A stretch of DNA of 29,922 nt from a virus, in the IMG/VR virus record IMGVR_UViG_3300029309_000232, positions 1-29,922 of that record; one strand, given 5' to 3'. Both the position numbers and the translations under genes were made by a program. Shown here in pieces: positions 8,225 through 14,841 of this stretch. The notes beneath the pieces were generated by a model. The model searched no databases. It was not told the DNA's origin and saw nothing but the letters and a program-made list of their open reading frames with translations. Within the stretch, counting starts at the first letter, position 1; the number at the start of each line of letters is the position of its first letter.

Positions 8225-8713
8225 TTATCGCAAAGCGTTTATGCCTCTGTCCATCGGATCACCAGATGACATAACAGATTCATTGTATGTAGTAATCCGC
8301 TGTTCTATAGGAGAGACACCCAAACTCTCACGAATAGGTAAATCAGACTTCGGAGCCTGGCCAAAAGTCTCAAAAAGATACTTAACCGCATCATTGATGG
8401 ATCTTTCTTTCACCAAGTAATCAAAAACCCGTTTTGATTCAGCCAAAGTCGCTGGTGGTATGTCTTCGACCTCTATATAAGCGCGAAAATTAGGAGAACT
8501 CATCAACTGCCGGAAAACCTGATCAGTTCCACGGCTCCCAACGATGTCCACGACATTTTTCGTGTTCCCATCGCCTTGTATGCTTCGCATCCTTTCCATA
8601 GGACCGCCAAACATCGGCTGTTCAACCATTACTTCTGGCCTTTGAGGTCTGTTTTCGCGCCTAAGCATCTCCATCGTTGGTTCAAAGATGTCTTCGTCGT
8701 CAATTCTTGCCAT
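8225..8713 (-). CDS. Hypothetical protein (162 aa)
   Basis: I place the start at ATG 8713, which shares its A with the stop of the nuclease gene (TGATG); a GTG one codon upstream is the alternative. The N-terminus, MARIDDEDIFEPTMEMLRRE, is acidic and Met-rich, similar in style to the N-termini of internal virion proteins further right. The middle (VVDIVGSRGTDQVFRQLMSS) is probably helical. There is no known domain. Packed between the nuclease and the 923-aa protein, it may be a virion or scaffolding-type accessory, but nothing in the sequence proves this. Confidence 0.7.
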   Translation of the reverse strand: MARIDDEDIFEPTMEMLRRENRPQRPEVMVEQPMFGGPMERMRSIQGDGNTKNVVDIVGSRGTDQVFRQLMSSPNFRAYIEVEDIPPATLAESKRVFDYLVKERSINDAVKYLFETFGQAPKSDLPIRESLGVSPIEQRITTYNESVMSSGDPMDRGINALR

Positions 8714-9123
8714 CACGCGACCTCACGTTGGAAATATTTGTTGTTGATCAGGATATCCAACCACTGATCGAATGTCACGACCACAACCTTGTCGTTATCT
8801 TTGGGGAAACCGATGTTGATTGCGTGAATCGGTAACGTGACACGCACTGGCTTGTTGTTGAACTTCCAGATCAGGGCTGGGATTCGGTCGCCGCAAGCCT
8901 CTTTGACTTGTTTCCACCACGCCTCCTGATACCACCACCCATCTTTGTACGCTTTGCACTCAATCGCCCAACCTGGAATCTCGATGTCGCAGAGGTTGTT
9001 GGCTTGGTATTGATCAAGGTTGCGCTTGCACTGAATCTCGATTTCGTTGTCCACAAAGAAGTCGTTCAAAGACCTGACGATCTTTCTCTCAAACGATGCT
9101 CCTTTGTCACGACTTGAAACCAT
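8713..9123 (-). CDS. PD-(D/E)XK nuclease, Holliday-junction resolvase (Hjc)-like
   Basis: From Met at 9123 the 136-aa product shows SSRDKGASFERKIVRSLN with Glu12, CDIEIPG with Asp46, and the AIECKAYK strand with Glu55-x-Lys57: the complete PD-(D/E)XK active site in the order seen in Hjc-like resolvases. Length fits that family. Its likely role is cutting branched recombination or replication intermediates before packaging. The frame stays open upstream to ATG 9192, which has AAGGAG only 1 nt away; I prefer 9123 because the family begins right before SxRDKG, although no ribosome site is obvious there. The next gene starts on its stop codon. A folded RNA element lies directly upstream (9193-9254). 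Confidence 0.8.
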   Translation of the reverse strand: MVSSRDKGASFERKIVRSLNDFFVDNEIEIQCKRNLDQYQANNLCDIEIPGWAIECKAYKDGWWYQEAWWKQVKEACGDRIPALIWKFNNKPVRVTLPIHAINIGFPKDNDKVVVVTFDQWLDILINNKYFQREVA

Positions 9124-9192
9124 GTGGCGATTGTATTCAAAAAAACTAGATTTTCCACTCGGAAGTGGATACCTTTGGGTCCTTCTCCTCAT

Positions 9193-9254
9193 ACTCCTTG
9201 TAGCTCGGAGGACCTTCGGGTCTCCTTACACGACACGACCGGGCTGCAAGGAGT
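9193..9254 (-). promoter_or_regulatory. Structured 5' leader upstream of the nuclease
   Basis: An 11-bp inverted repeat, 9193-9203 with 9244-9254 (10 of 11 pairs plus one G-T wobble), encloses a second hairpin, 9207-9214 with 9219-9225, closed by a TTCG (CGAA on the RNA) tetraloop. On the minus-strand RNA the 3' arm contains the AAGGAG ribosome-site sequence and ends immediately before an in-frame ATG (9192). Folding would hide that site. A weaker hairpin and a run of seven T follow before the preferred start at 9123. This is consistent with translational control or attenuation. Confidence 0.5.
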
Positions 9255-9626
9255 CCCACAAACTTTTTTTCCCAGCATTGAATGTATAAAACTTAGCTAT
9301 AGCAACGCGACGACGCGACGCTGCTATTTAGGGGGGTGCGGGGGTCCTAATTTAACGCGATCTGACAGGCTTTTTCCGAGTCCATAGGGGTCCCTTGGGC
9401 CTGATCGAGCGCGACACACACGCTCATACAGGCTGTCGCGACCGTTTTGTACACTGTCTACACACTTTGTGACCACATATGTACACAATCCCACACTTTT
9501 TTATGCGTTTTGGGCATAAAAACCATGCGTTCTGAGCATTTTTTGGATTTTTTTCTGAGTTTTGACGGACTGGGGAGAAAGAGGTCACTTTCTCAACCAA
9601 ACTTCGTTATTACACCCAGCCGCTAG
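9255..9626. other. Non-coding, repeat- and hairpin-rich region (candidate cos/pac or control site)
   Basis: No convincing gene is present on either strand. It contains a perfect hairpin GAGAAAG/CTTTCTC (9575-9581 with 9588-9594), an ATAGCA/TGCTAT inverted repeat (9299-9304 with 9322-9327) around two tandem ACGCGACG octamers (9305-9320), GAGCG/CGCTC arms (9407-9411 with 9421-9425), GCGACA/TGTCGC arms (9411-9416 with 9434-9439), two TGTACA boxes (9449, 9480) and two 15-bp direct repeats (9503-9539). Phage packaging sites often lie beside the small terminase gene, which ends at 9627, so a packaging site is one reading; an origin or operator cluster is another. Confidence 0.4.
9503..9539. repeat. 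Two 15-bp iterons, 22-bp period
   Basis: ATGCGTTTTGGGCAT (9503-9517) and ATGCGTTCTGAGCAT (9525-9539) differ at two positions and are spaced 22 bp start to start, about two helical turns. Each has ATGC/GCAT palindromic ends. This spacing puts both on one face of the DNA, as expected for a protein-binding array. Confidence 0.55.
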
Positions 9627-10148
9627 TCACATATCATCGTCGCGAATCGTATCGTCCAAGCCCAGCAGTTGGTTGAGCCGTTTCTTGATATCGTCCTTGT
9701 TCATGTTCTCAAGCGTGGCGTTGATGTTGAGGTTTTGTGAGCGATGCACAGTCAAACCGCCTAGCTGATTGAGCTCTTTGATCGCTTGGACTGAGGCATT
9801 GAAAGCGCCGTTCTCAAATGCGGTGTTTGCGATCTTCCATAACATAGAGCCCGTCTTCTCTGGCGTGACGCTGTACTTCGCTCTGAACTCTTCCTGCGCC
9901 AGCCTCACGGCCTTCGTCACGTTTGGAAAATCCCTGCCGTTGAGCATCTTGTTTGCAGCCTGGGATGGAAACGTGAATCCAGCCCGTCGGGCTGCTTCCG
10001 TCATCGAACACCCACCTTCGGTGTAGTGCCATACGAAACTGCTCTGCATATCTGTCAGTCCCAGTTCCGGATCTGACTCAAACTGTATTGGTACTTCGAC
10101 TAACTTGGGCTTCTCTTTCCTTGGTCTGCCAACTGGTCGATTCGCCAT
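9627..10148 (-). CDS. terS: Terminase small subunit
   Basis: The 173-aa protein has the Terminase_2-like core LTDMQSSFVWHYTEGG followed by TEAARRAGFTF, a helix-turn-helix that recognises the packaging site, then a long helical oligomerisation region and a C-terminus (KKRLNQLLGLDD) of the kind that contacts the large subunit. The N-terminus MANRPVGRPRKEKPK contains a GRPRK AT-hook-like element. Start ATG 10148 has GGAGAAGAGG directly upstream. The 66-aa gene upstream overlaps it by 49 bp. Unusually, no large terminase gene follows: the next 434 bp or more are non-coding and then comes a nuclease gene. Confident for family, moderate for exact subfamily. Confidence 0.8.
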   Translation of the reverse strand: MANRPVGRPRKEKPKLVEVPIQFESDPELGLTDMQSSFVWHYTEGGCSMTEAARRAGFTFPSQAANKMLNGRDFPNVTKAVRLAQEEFRAKYSVTPEKTGSMLWKIANTAFENGAFNASVQAIKELNQLGGLTVHRSQNLNINATLENMNKDDIKKRLNQLLGLDDTIRDDDM

Positions 10149-10300
10149 CCTCTTCTCCGCATCACATCAAATGTTCGTCGCGCCTCATCATAACTCAATC
10201 GAGGTTCTCGCCAAACAAATCTCTCTCGATCATTCTCAGCCCTCCACCTCGCGAACTCGATCTCGTAATCCGAACAGTGTATTTTAAACTGCTGTTGCAT
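10100..10300 (-). CDS. Small hypothetical protein overlapping terS (66 aa)
   Basis: ATG 10300 follows a near-perfect ribosome site (GGAGG, 4-nt spacing). The product begins MQQQFKIHCSDYEIEFARWR and is rich in Arg, Glu and Trp, for example VMRRRGWRIDQLADQG, which could be a nucleic-acid-binding helix. Its last 49 bp code in another frame for the start of terS, which has its own ribosome site. It is the first gene after the AT-rich gap, so it probably leads the packaging mini-operon. No family recognised. Confidence 0.6.
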   Translation of the reverse strand: MQQQFKIHCSDYEIEFARWRAENDRERFVWREPRLSYDEARRTFDVMRRRGWRIDQLADQGKRSPS

Positions 10301-10592
10301 ACGCCCTCCTACTTAGTGAGTAGAGGTAATGTAAGTACCCCATATACCCCATATAGAAAACATATATACATTTGTATACATATACTAAGTAAAATAAAGT
10401 TTACTATTTACTATACTCACTCTACCTCTATCATAATCAACAGCAAAAACAAACACTTAACAATGGAAAAAAAATGTATAGTGTAATGTAATTTAACTTT
10501 GTACATCTCAACACTTTTGTCTACACCAAAAACTGATGTATACATTTGTACATTCACACCATTGGTGTACACACCCACACCACCATACACAC
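10301..10592. other. AT-rich intergenic control region
   Basis: No gene is seen in these 292 bp. The stretch separates the primase-helicase stop from the terS mini-operon and must hold the promoter for the latter, though I could not choose one. It is rich in TA steps and carries TGTATACA at 10373 and 10537 and TGTACA at 10500, 10547 and 10566. An ATACATTTGTA segment occurs in both halves. A tandem CCCCATATA repeat lies 38 bp before the small gene. It could be an operator cluster or an origin. Confidence 0.45.
10338..10355. repeat. Tandem CCCCATATA repeat
   Basis: Two exact adjacent 9-bp copies lie at 10338-10346 and 10347-10355. They are just upstream of the leftward terS mini-operon, in a position suitable for regulator binding. 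Confidence 0.5.
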
Positions 10593-12761
10593 CTAACCAG
10601 ACCAGCCCGAAGTGGGGTATTGGTCCTTCTCAATGGGTGTGTAATCTACGTCGTAGACCTTCTTGCCACCCGTGTATCTTGGTTGGATGCCATGGTCGGT
10701 AAGGACTCGCGCAGCCTCCTTGAAGTCAGCCATCCTTGGATTAGCGATGCCCAGATCTCTGAGCAGTTGAGTCTGTTGAACTGGTTTGGTGTTGTCGCTG
10801 TCAAACGTAACGTGCTGTAAGAGCAAGTCTTCGACTGCGCTTTGGGTTCTGCTAAGTTCGTTGCTGTCCTGTAACAGCTCACGCTCCTCACTGGAGAGAA
10901 ACCAGGATTCGCCCATATCAAACATGGTTTGTTTAATCTCAGCCCAGACCTGTTGCATATTGATGGAGTGTCGGTAGTTGATCTTGGTGCATCTGACTGT
11001 GTAGAACCTTCGGTTGCCGGTTGTGTCAGTCAGGAACTCACGCTCATTGACCGAACCATAGAAAGCGGTTCGTCTATTGTAATTCGACCAGGTACGGTCG
11101 TATGGCAGTCTGAGTTCGTCACTATCCTTAGTGGTGAACTGTTTCAATTGATCGATGTCTGCTTTCTTGAACGTAGATCCGAGCTCACCCAGCTCACATA
11201 TCCAGTAGCTCACACATTGCTTCACACTGTCCTTTGATGCCGGGTTAAGTGTTGCACCCTCTAACAGCCAATCGCTGTCCCTTGGAGCCAGAGATTTGAG
11301 CCACTGGGTCTTACCCAGCCCTTGCTTGCCCTGGAATACGAGTATGCCCTCCAGACTCACGCCTTTATGACTGCAAGCTGCCGCAACACATCCTAACAGC
11401 CAACGCTTCATCAATATGTTCTTGAGCCTGTCATCCTCTGCTTGAACCGTATCCAAAAGCATTTGCAGTCGGGATTTGCCATCCCATGGTTTGCTCATGA
11501 TCCATTCCTTAACCGGATTGAATTCTCTGGCCACAAGCGGAATGTTGAACACCACCCTGTTATGAGGCACACCTTTCTGGATACAACGATCCTCGATCTC
11601 CGCAATCGCTGATCCCTCTTCCAAATCTGATATGAAGTCTGCGTCGGGGATCTTGATCTCCATACGCTTCTTTATGACGTTGTACGCCACATCAATATTG
11701 TTCTCTAACAGAACCCCCACTAGGTTTTGTTTGACGTTGAGATACGTTCCCTTGTCCGTCTTTTGCCAATCCGGGAGGGTCGGGACCGGCACATTCTCCA
11801 TGTCTTTTGCGAGAAACTCTTGGTCTGGTGCTGTAACCATGTCGTTATAGTCACCCACCTCAGACGGCATCTTGATCTCTACATTGCCATTCTTTTGTTT
11901 GAGCAAACCAGCAGCCTGTTCTGCTTTCTCTTTCCCAGTGTTGCTCTCATCATTGTCTGCAATGAATCGGTGTAGTTTCTCCTGCTGTCTTTCAAAGATC
12001 TGACCTGATACAACCTTGAGGCCCTCAGCGCTGAAACATACGATCACTGGTTCTCTGTAATCGTTATAGAAGCTGGCCCCGGTCGCATAGCCTTCAACAT
12101 AGTTCAGTGTGTGCGATTGTTTGATCAGCTCCTTGCCGATGATAAAGAAACCGCCACTGGCCTTGCCCCCCTTGTGCATAAGCTTGCGATTGTTGTCATC
12201 GATGTATTGAAGCGATTGGATCTTGAACTCCATGTTGTACAAAGGGATCAGTAACCGTCCATCCTTGTGGACTCGTAAGCCATGGCTTATCACACCTTTC
12301 TTTTGCAGATAAGGATGTGTGTCAGTCTTCTGGGCCTTGTCCCAGATCTCCTGACATTCCAGTGCCGCCTGATCCCATTTGATCTTTTGTTCCCTGTCGT
12401 ACTCCTCCTTGCGGATCCGTGTCTCTTCTTTGATCTGCTCGATCTGAGCTTTGGTGAGCTTACGACCCTCGCTGTTTTCTGCGTTCCATTGCCCTAACAC
12501 ATCCTTACCCGATGTCTTCCAATCGCCATAGCGTCCGTATGGTCTACTCTGATCAAACCAGCATTGAAACCAAACGTCTTTTTTATTCTTGTGTGAACCA
12601 ACCCACTTAGCGCGATTAACTGCGCCCTGATCCATGATCTTGGTTTCATCGACCTCTACACCTTGTTCAGTAAGCCAAGCTACAAATTGTGCTCTCAGAT
12701 CGCCCGTTATTGGAAAACTCGTATCTCTTGCTGACTTATCTTGAATTATAAATTCTGACAT
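10593..12761 (-). CDS. Primase-helicase: Toprim domain fused to VirE-type P-loop ATPase
   Basis: I start it at Met 12761 (MSEFIIQDKSARDTSFPITG), because an upstream in-frame ATG at 12869 lies inside the divergent SSB-like gene. In the 722-aa product, residues 150-290 form a Toprim-type primase core: LNYVEGYATG with Glu223 and FIADNDES with Asp269/Asp271. Residues 470-490 contain the Walker A GKQGLGKT (478-485), and the WICELGELG block (520-528) is the probable Walker B region, as in virulence-associated E/phage replicative ATPases. It would prime and unwind DNA at replication forks. No zinc-binding domain is evident at the N-terminus. It is divergent from the SSB-like gene, sharing a 65-bp control region with a TGTACA box. 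Confidence 0.85.
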   Translation of the reverse strand: MSEFIIQDKSARDTSFPITGDLRAQFVAWLTEQGVEVDETKIMDQGAVNRAKWVGSHKNKKDVWFQCWFDQSRPYGRYGDWKTSGKDVLGQWNAENSEGRKLTKAQIEQIKEETRIRKEEYDREQKIKWDQAALECQEIWDKAQKTDTHPYLQKKGVISHGLRVHKDGRLLIPLYNMEFKIQSLQYIDDNNRKLMHKGGKASGGFFIIGKELIKQSHTLNYVEGYATGASFYNDYREPVIVCFSAEGLKVVSGQIFERQQEKLHRFIADNDESNTGKEKAEQAAGLLKQKNGNVEIKMPSEVGDYNDMVTAPDQEFLAKDMENVPVPTLPDWQKTDKGTYLNVKQNLVGVLLENNIDVAYNVIKKRMEIKIPDADFISDLEEGSAIAEIEDRCIQKGVPHNRVVFNIPLVAREFNPVKEWIMSKPWDGKSRLQMLLDTVQAEDDRLKNILMKRWLLGCVAAACSHKGVSLEGILVFQGKQGLGKTQWLKSLAPRDSDWLLEGATLNPASKDSVKQCVSYWICELGELGSTFKKADIDQLKQFTTKDSDELRLPYDRTWSNYNRRTAFYGSVNEREFLTDTTGNRRFYTVRCTKINYRHSINMQQVWAEIKQTMFDMGESWFLSSEERELLQDSNELSRTQSAVEDLLLQHVTFDSDNTKPVQQTQLLRDLGIANPRMADFKEAARVLTDHGIQPRYTGGKKVYDVDYTPIEKDQYPTSGWSG

Positions 12762-12764
12762 GGG

Positions 12765-12792
12765 TTGTCCAATATATTCGGATGTGTACAAT
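12765..12792 (+). promoter_or_regulatory. Promoter of the replication operon
   Basis: TTGTCC (12765-12770), a 16-bp spacer and TACAAT (12787-12792) lie 34 bp before the ATG at 12827. A TGTACA box (12785-12790) overlaps the -10, so a bound regulator could block it. A second TACAAT follows 5 bp later (12792-12797). Confidence 0.45.
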
Positions 12793-12826
12793 ACAATATC
12801 TTTTTGCAAAAACACAAGGAGCGCAA

Positions 12827-13594
12827 ATGGAAAGTTTCGTTGTATCGGACCAGTATGACGGAGAGTCAAAAGAGTTCGAGGCCATTGAGCCTGGGAAACA
12901 TAAAGCGATCTGTTACAAGATCGTAGATGGAGGCACTGCCGAAGAGGGTGGTGCGTATCCCGGCATCAAACATAAGATCTATGTCTATTGGGAACTGCCA
13001 GATGAGAGAACCACTGATGATAAGCCTAAGAGCATATTCAAATCTTACAATCTGGTTTTCGGTGAGAAGTCAGCTATCGCTGAGGATTTTGGTGAGTGGC
13101 GTGGCAAGATGTTTACGGATGCAGAGAGAAAGACGGGCATCGATATTCTCCAGTTCTTAGGCAAGGGCTGTATGTTGCGAACTGGGAAAACCAACACGGG
13201 TAACGACAAGGTAGAGAGAGTCTTGGAGTTTGAAAACGCTTTCGATAAAGACGGTGAGTTACGCAAACTGCCAACTCATAATGAGCTGGAGTTTTTCAAC
13301 CTCAGAGCCTACTGCAAAGAGTTCTCTGGTGAGAGCGATGCAGAGAGCAAAGAGATGTGTGACAAGTTTGAGCTGTTACCTAGATTCTTACAATACCGTA
13401 TCGGCGGGTGTGATGAGATAGGTAAGGATCAAGTCGATCCATGCTTAGAGGTTCAGAACGCCATGAAGAAAGGATCTGGCAAAGGTGGTGAGGCTGTTGT
13501 TACTGAACCAGCACCAGAACCTAAGTCGCCAGAGTCAGGAACAAAGCCACCACAAAAGATTGCGGATGATTTTGAGGATGACATACCATTCTAG
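12827..13594 (+). CDS. Single-stranded DNA-binding-like protein with DDIPF tail
   Basis: The start is ATG 12827, 5 nt after AAGGAG; the longer frame from 12782 runs through the promoter. The 255-aa product begins MESFVVSDQYDGESKEFEAI. Its N-terminal half is strand-rich (HKIYVYWELPDER, FKSYNLVFG), as in OB-like phage proteins. A Pro/Glu-rich linker (about 215-245) then leads to a last stretch, ADDFEDDIPF, which is the acidic tip used by bacterial SSB proteins to recruit replication partners. Gene order (divergent from primase, ahead of a recombination exonuclease) fits. The family is inferred mainly from the tail and context. Confidence 0.6.
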   Translation: MESFVVSDQYDGESKEFEAIEPGKHKAICYKIVDGGTAEEGGAYPGIKHKIYVYWELPDERTTDDKPKSIFKSYNLVFGEKSAIAEDFGEWRGKMFTDAERKTGIDILQFLGKGCMLRTGKTNTGNDKVERVLEFENAFDKDGELRKLPTHNELEFFNLRAYCKEFSGESDAESKEMCDKFELLPRFLQYRIGGCDEIGKDQVDPCLEVQNAMKKGSGKGGEAVVTEPAPEPKSPESGTKPPQKIADDFEDDIPF

Positions 13595-13595
13595 T

Positions 13596-13677
13596 GGGGC
13601 GTAACACTTAAGGTCGGCCAGCGGTGGGGTCAGCTCCCTGATGAGAAAGAGGTGAGATGCCACATCCGTTACACCCC
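13596..13677 (+). other. Possible structured RNA between the SSB-like and DUF3310 genes
   Basis: GGGGCGTAAC (13596-13605) can pair with GTTACACCCC (13668-13677), 9 of 10 bases, closing a 62-nt interior that contains small helices TCAG/CTGA (13630-13633 with 13638-13641) and GATG/CATC (13656-13659 with 13663-13666). It starts right after a stop codon and ends 49 bp before the next start. No known riboswitch fits by eye. Confidence 0.35.
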
Positions 13678-13726
13678 GATCTAACACGGGATTAATCTTA
13701 CCAACCACCGCACATGAGGAGAAAAC

Positions 13727-13990
13727 ATGGCTAAACGTGGCAGACCTAGAAAAACCGATCTGGTTAATTCACCACCGCACTATAAAGATACGGAGAACGG
13801 CATAGAATGTATCGATGCGATGGTTGCCGCCTTCGGTCTTGATGCGGTGAAAACCTATTGCAAGATCGCAAGTTTCAAATACTTGTGGAGAGCCAGCAAA
13901 AAGGAGGGCAACGATGAGTCGCAAGACTTGGCTAAAAGTGCTTGGTACATTCGGTTTGCCAGAGGCGACGATCCTAGATTGGATAACTAG
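13727..13990 (+). CDS. DUF3310 domain protein
   Basis: The 87-aa product starts MAKRGRPRKTDLVNSPPHYK and contains the DUF3310 signature: VNSPPHYK, GIECIDAM, then the helix ASFKYLWRASKKEGNDESQD ending in AWYIRFARG. DUF3310 proteins are common in phage replication operons and their biochemical role is not settled; a nucleotide-metabolism link has been suggested. RGRPRK at residues 4-9 is an AT-hook-like extension. The start has a GAGGAG site. Its last 77 bp overlap a membrane microprotein in another frame. Confidence 0.8.
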   Translation: MAKRGRPRKTDLVNSPPHYKDTENGIECIDAMVAAFGLDAVKTYCKIASFKYLWRASKKEGNDESQDLAKSAWYIRFARGDDPRLDN

Positions 13991-14081
13991 ATACGTCAGC
14001 ATACCCCGCTATACCGGGTATGCGCTTTCGTTAGCTTTTCTTGCCGGTTTGATCTTAGGAGGATTATTTAGTGTCGTTTAA
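13914..14081 (+). CDS. Membrane microprotein hidden in an overlap (55 aa)
   Basis: ATG 13914 follows AAGGAGG by 6 nt, one of the best ribosome sites in the window, although it lies within the DUF3310 gene. The product begins MSRKTWLKVLGTFGLPEATI and ends in one clear membrane segment, YALSLAFLAGLILGGLFSVV (residues 36-55). The basic N-terminus suggests it faces the cytoplasm. The stop overlaps the GTG start of the exonuclease gene by 11 bp, so it bridges two genes by coupling. It could be a holin-like or superinfection-exclusion protein, or a membrane anchor for replication; the sequence does not decide. Confidence 0.65.
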   Translation: MSRKTWLKVLGTFGLPEATILDWITRYVSIPRYTGYALSLAFLAGLILGGLFSVV

Positions 14082-14841
14082 AGAAGGTGTCTTTGAGGGC
14101 CTCAGTTATGAGGAGTATGCAGCAATCAAAGCGTGGAGATCTCACGATCTGACAACCATCATCGCTGATCCTTACACATGGAAAAACCAGAAAGAGATGG
14201 TGCAAACCCCAGCTCTCTTAGAAGGCAGAGTTCAACACACTGTCTTTCTTGAGCTGGATAAGTTCAATGATGAGTTTGTAATAGAACCAAAGTTCGACCG
14301 CCGCACTAAGGCGGGTAAGGATGAATACGAAGATTTCATGAGCAGCCTTGGTGATCGCACACCGATCAAACAAGAACTGTTTGATGTGTGTATGGATCGT
14401 CGTGAGGTCGTGCTGGATCATGTGCCAAGTGATGATGACAAGGTGGAGCTCACGCTTTGTTTCATGTGGAATGGCAAGAAATGTAAGGCCCGTTTGGATT
14501 GGTACGATGGATCAAACATCTGGGACTTAAAGACTTGCCGGGATGCAAGCCCTCGAGGTTTTACAGCAGCAATCCGAAACTTCCGTTACTACCAGCAAGC
14601 AGCTTTCTACCTGATGGGTTGCAAGATCCTTGGCATGGAGGCAGAAAAGTTTTTCTTTCTGGCTCAACAGAAAGCACATCCCTATCCGTATCTCATATAC
14701 ACATTGTCGGATGAGGCAGTGACTTACGGAGATGCGAAGAACGAACAGGCTATGCAGATCGCTGAAGAGTGTAGTCGTCAGGGCAAATGGTTGCCATTCA
14801 ACCATGGCGGTATTGTGACCGTGGATGCCACTCAGCTTTGA
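14071..14841 (+). CDS. RecE-like PD-(D/E)XK exonuclease (DUF3799 type)
   Basis: The 256-aa protein shows the YqaJ/RecE pattern: LLEGRVQHTVFLE with His56, KARLDWYDGSNIWDLKTCR with Asp143 and Asp152-x-Lys154, and the RYYQQAAFY helix (172-180). This fold degrades the 5' strand of double-stranded ends to give 3' tails for annealing. GTG 14071 is the start, with TAGGAGGA upstream. It lies with the SSB-like gene and may cooperate with it in recombination-dependent replication; no separate annealase gene is seen in the window. Its stop overlaps the TTG start proposed for the methyltransferase. Confidence 0.8.
   Translation: MSFKEGVFEGLSYEEYAAIKAWRSHDLTTIIADPYTWKNQKEMVQTPALLEGRVQHTVFLELDKFNDEFVIEPKFDRRTKAGKDEYEDFMSSLGDRTPIKQELFDVCMDRREVVLDHVPSDDDKVELTLCFMWNGKKCKARLDWYDGSNIWDLKTCRDASPRGFTAAIRNFRYYQQAAFYLMGCKILGMEAEKFFFLAQQKAHPYPYLIYTLSDEAVTYGDAKNEQAMQIAEECSRQGKWLPFNHGGIVTVDATQL

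Noticed and set aside
9124-9387. An 87-aa plus-strand frame across the gap near the nuclease
   Set aside because: Its composition is not protein-like, it has no ribosome site and it crosses the hairpins; the region is better explained as non-coding.
13630-13667. Hammerhead ribozyme (CTGATGAG followed by GAAA, with a GTC just upstream)
   Set aside because: The core has no stem II between CTGATGA and GAAA, and the bases after GTC do not form stem I, so the catalytic fold cannot be made.
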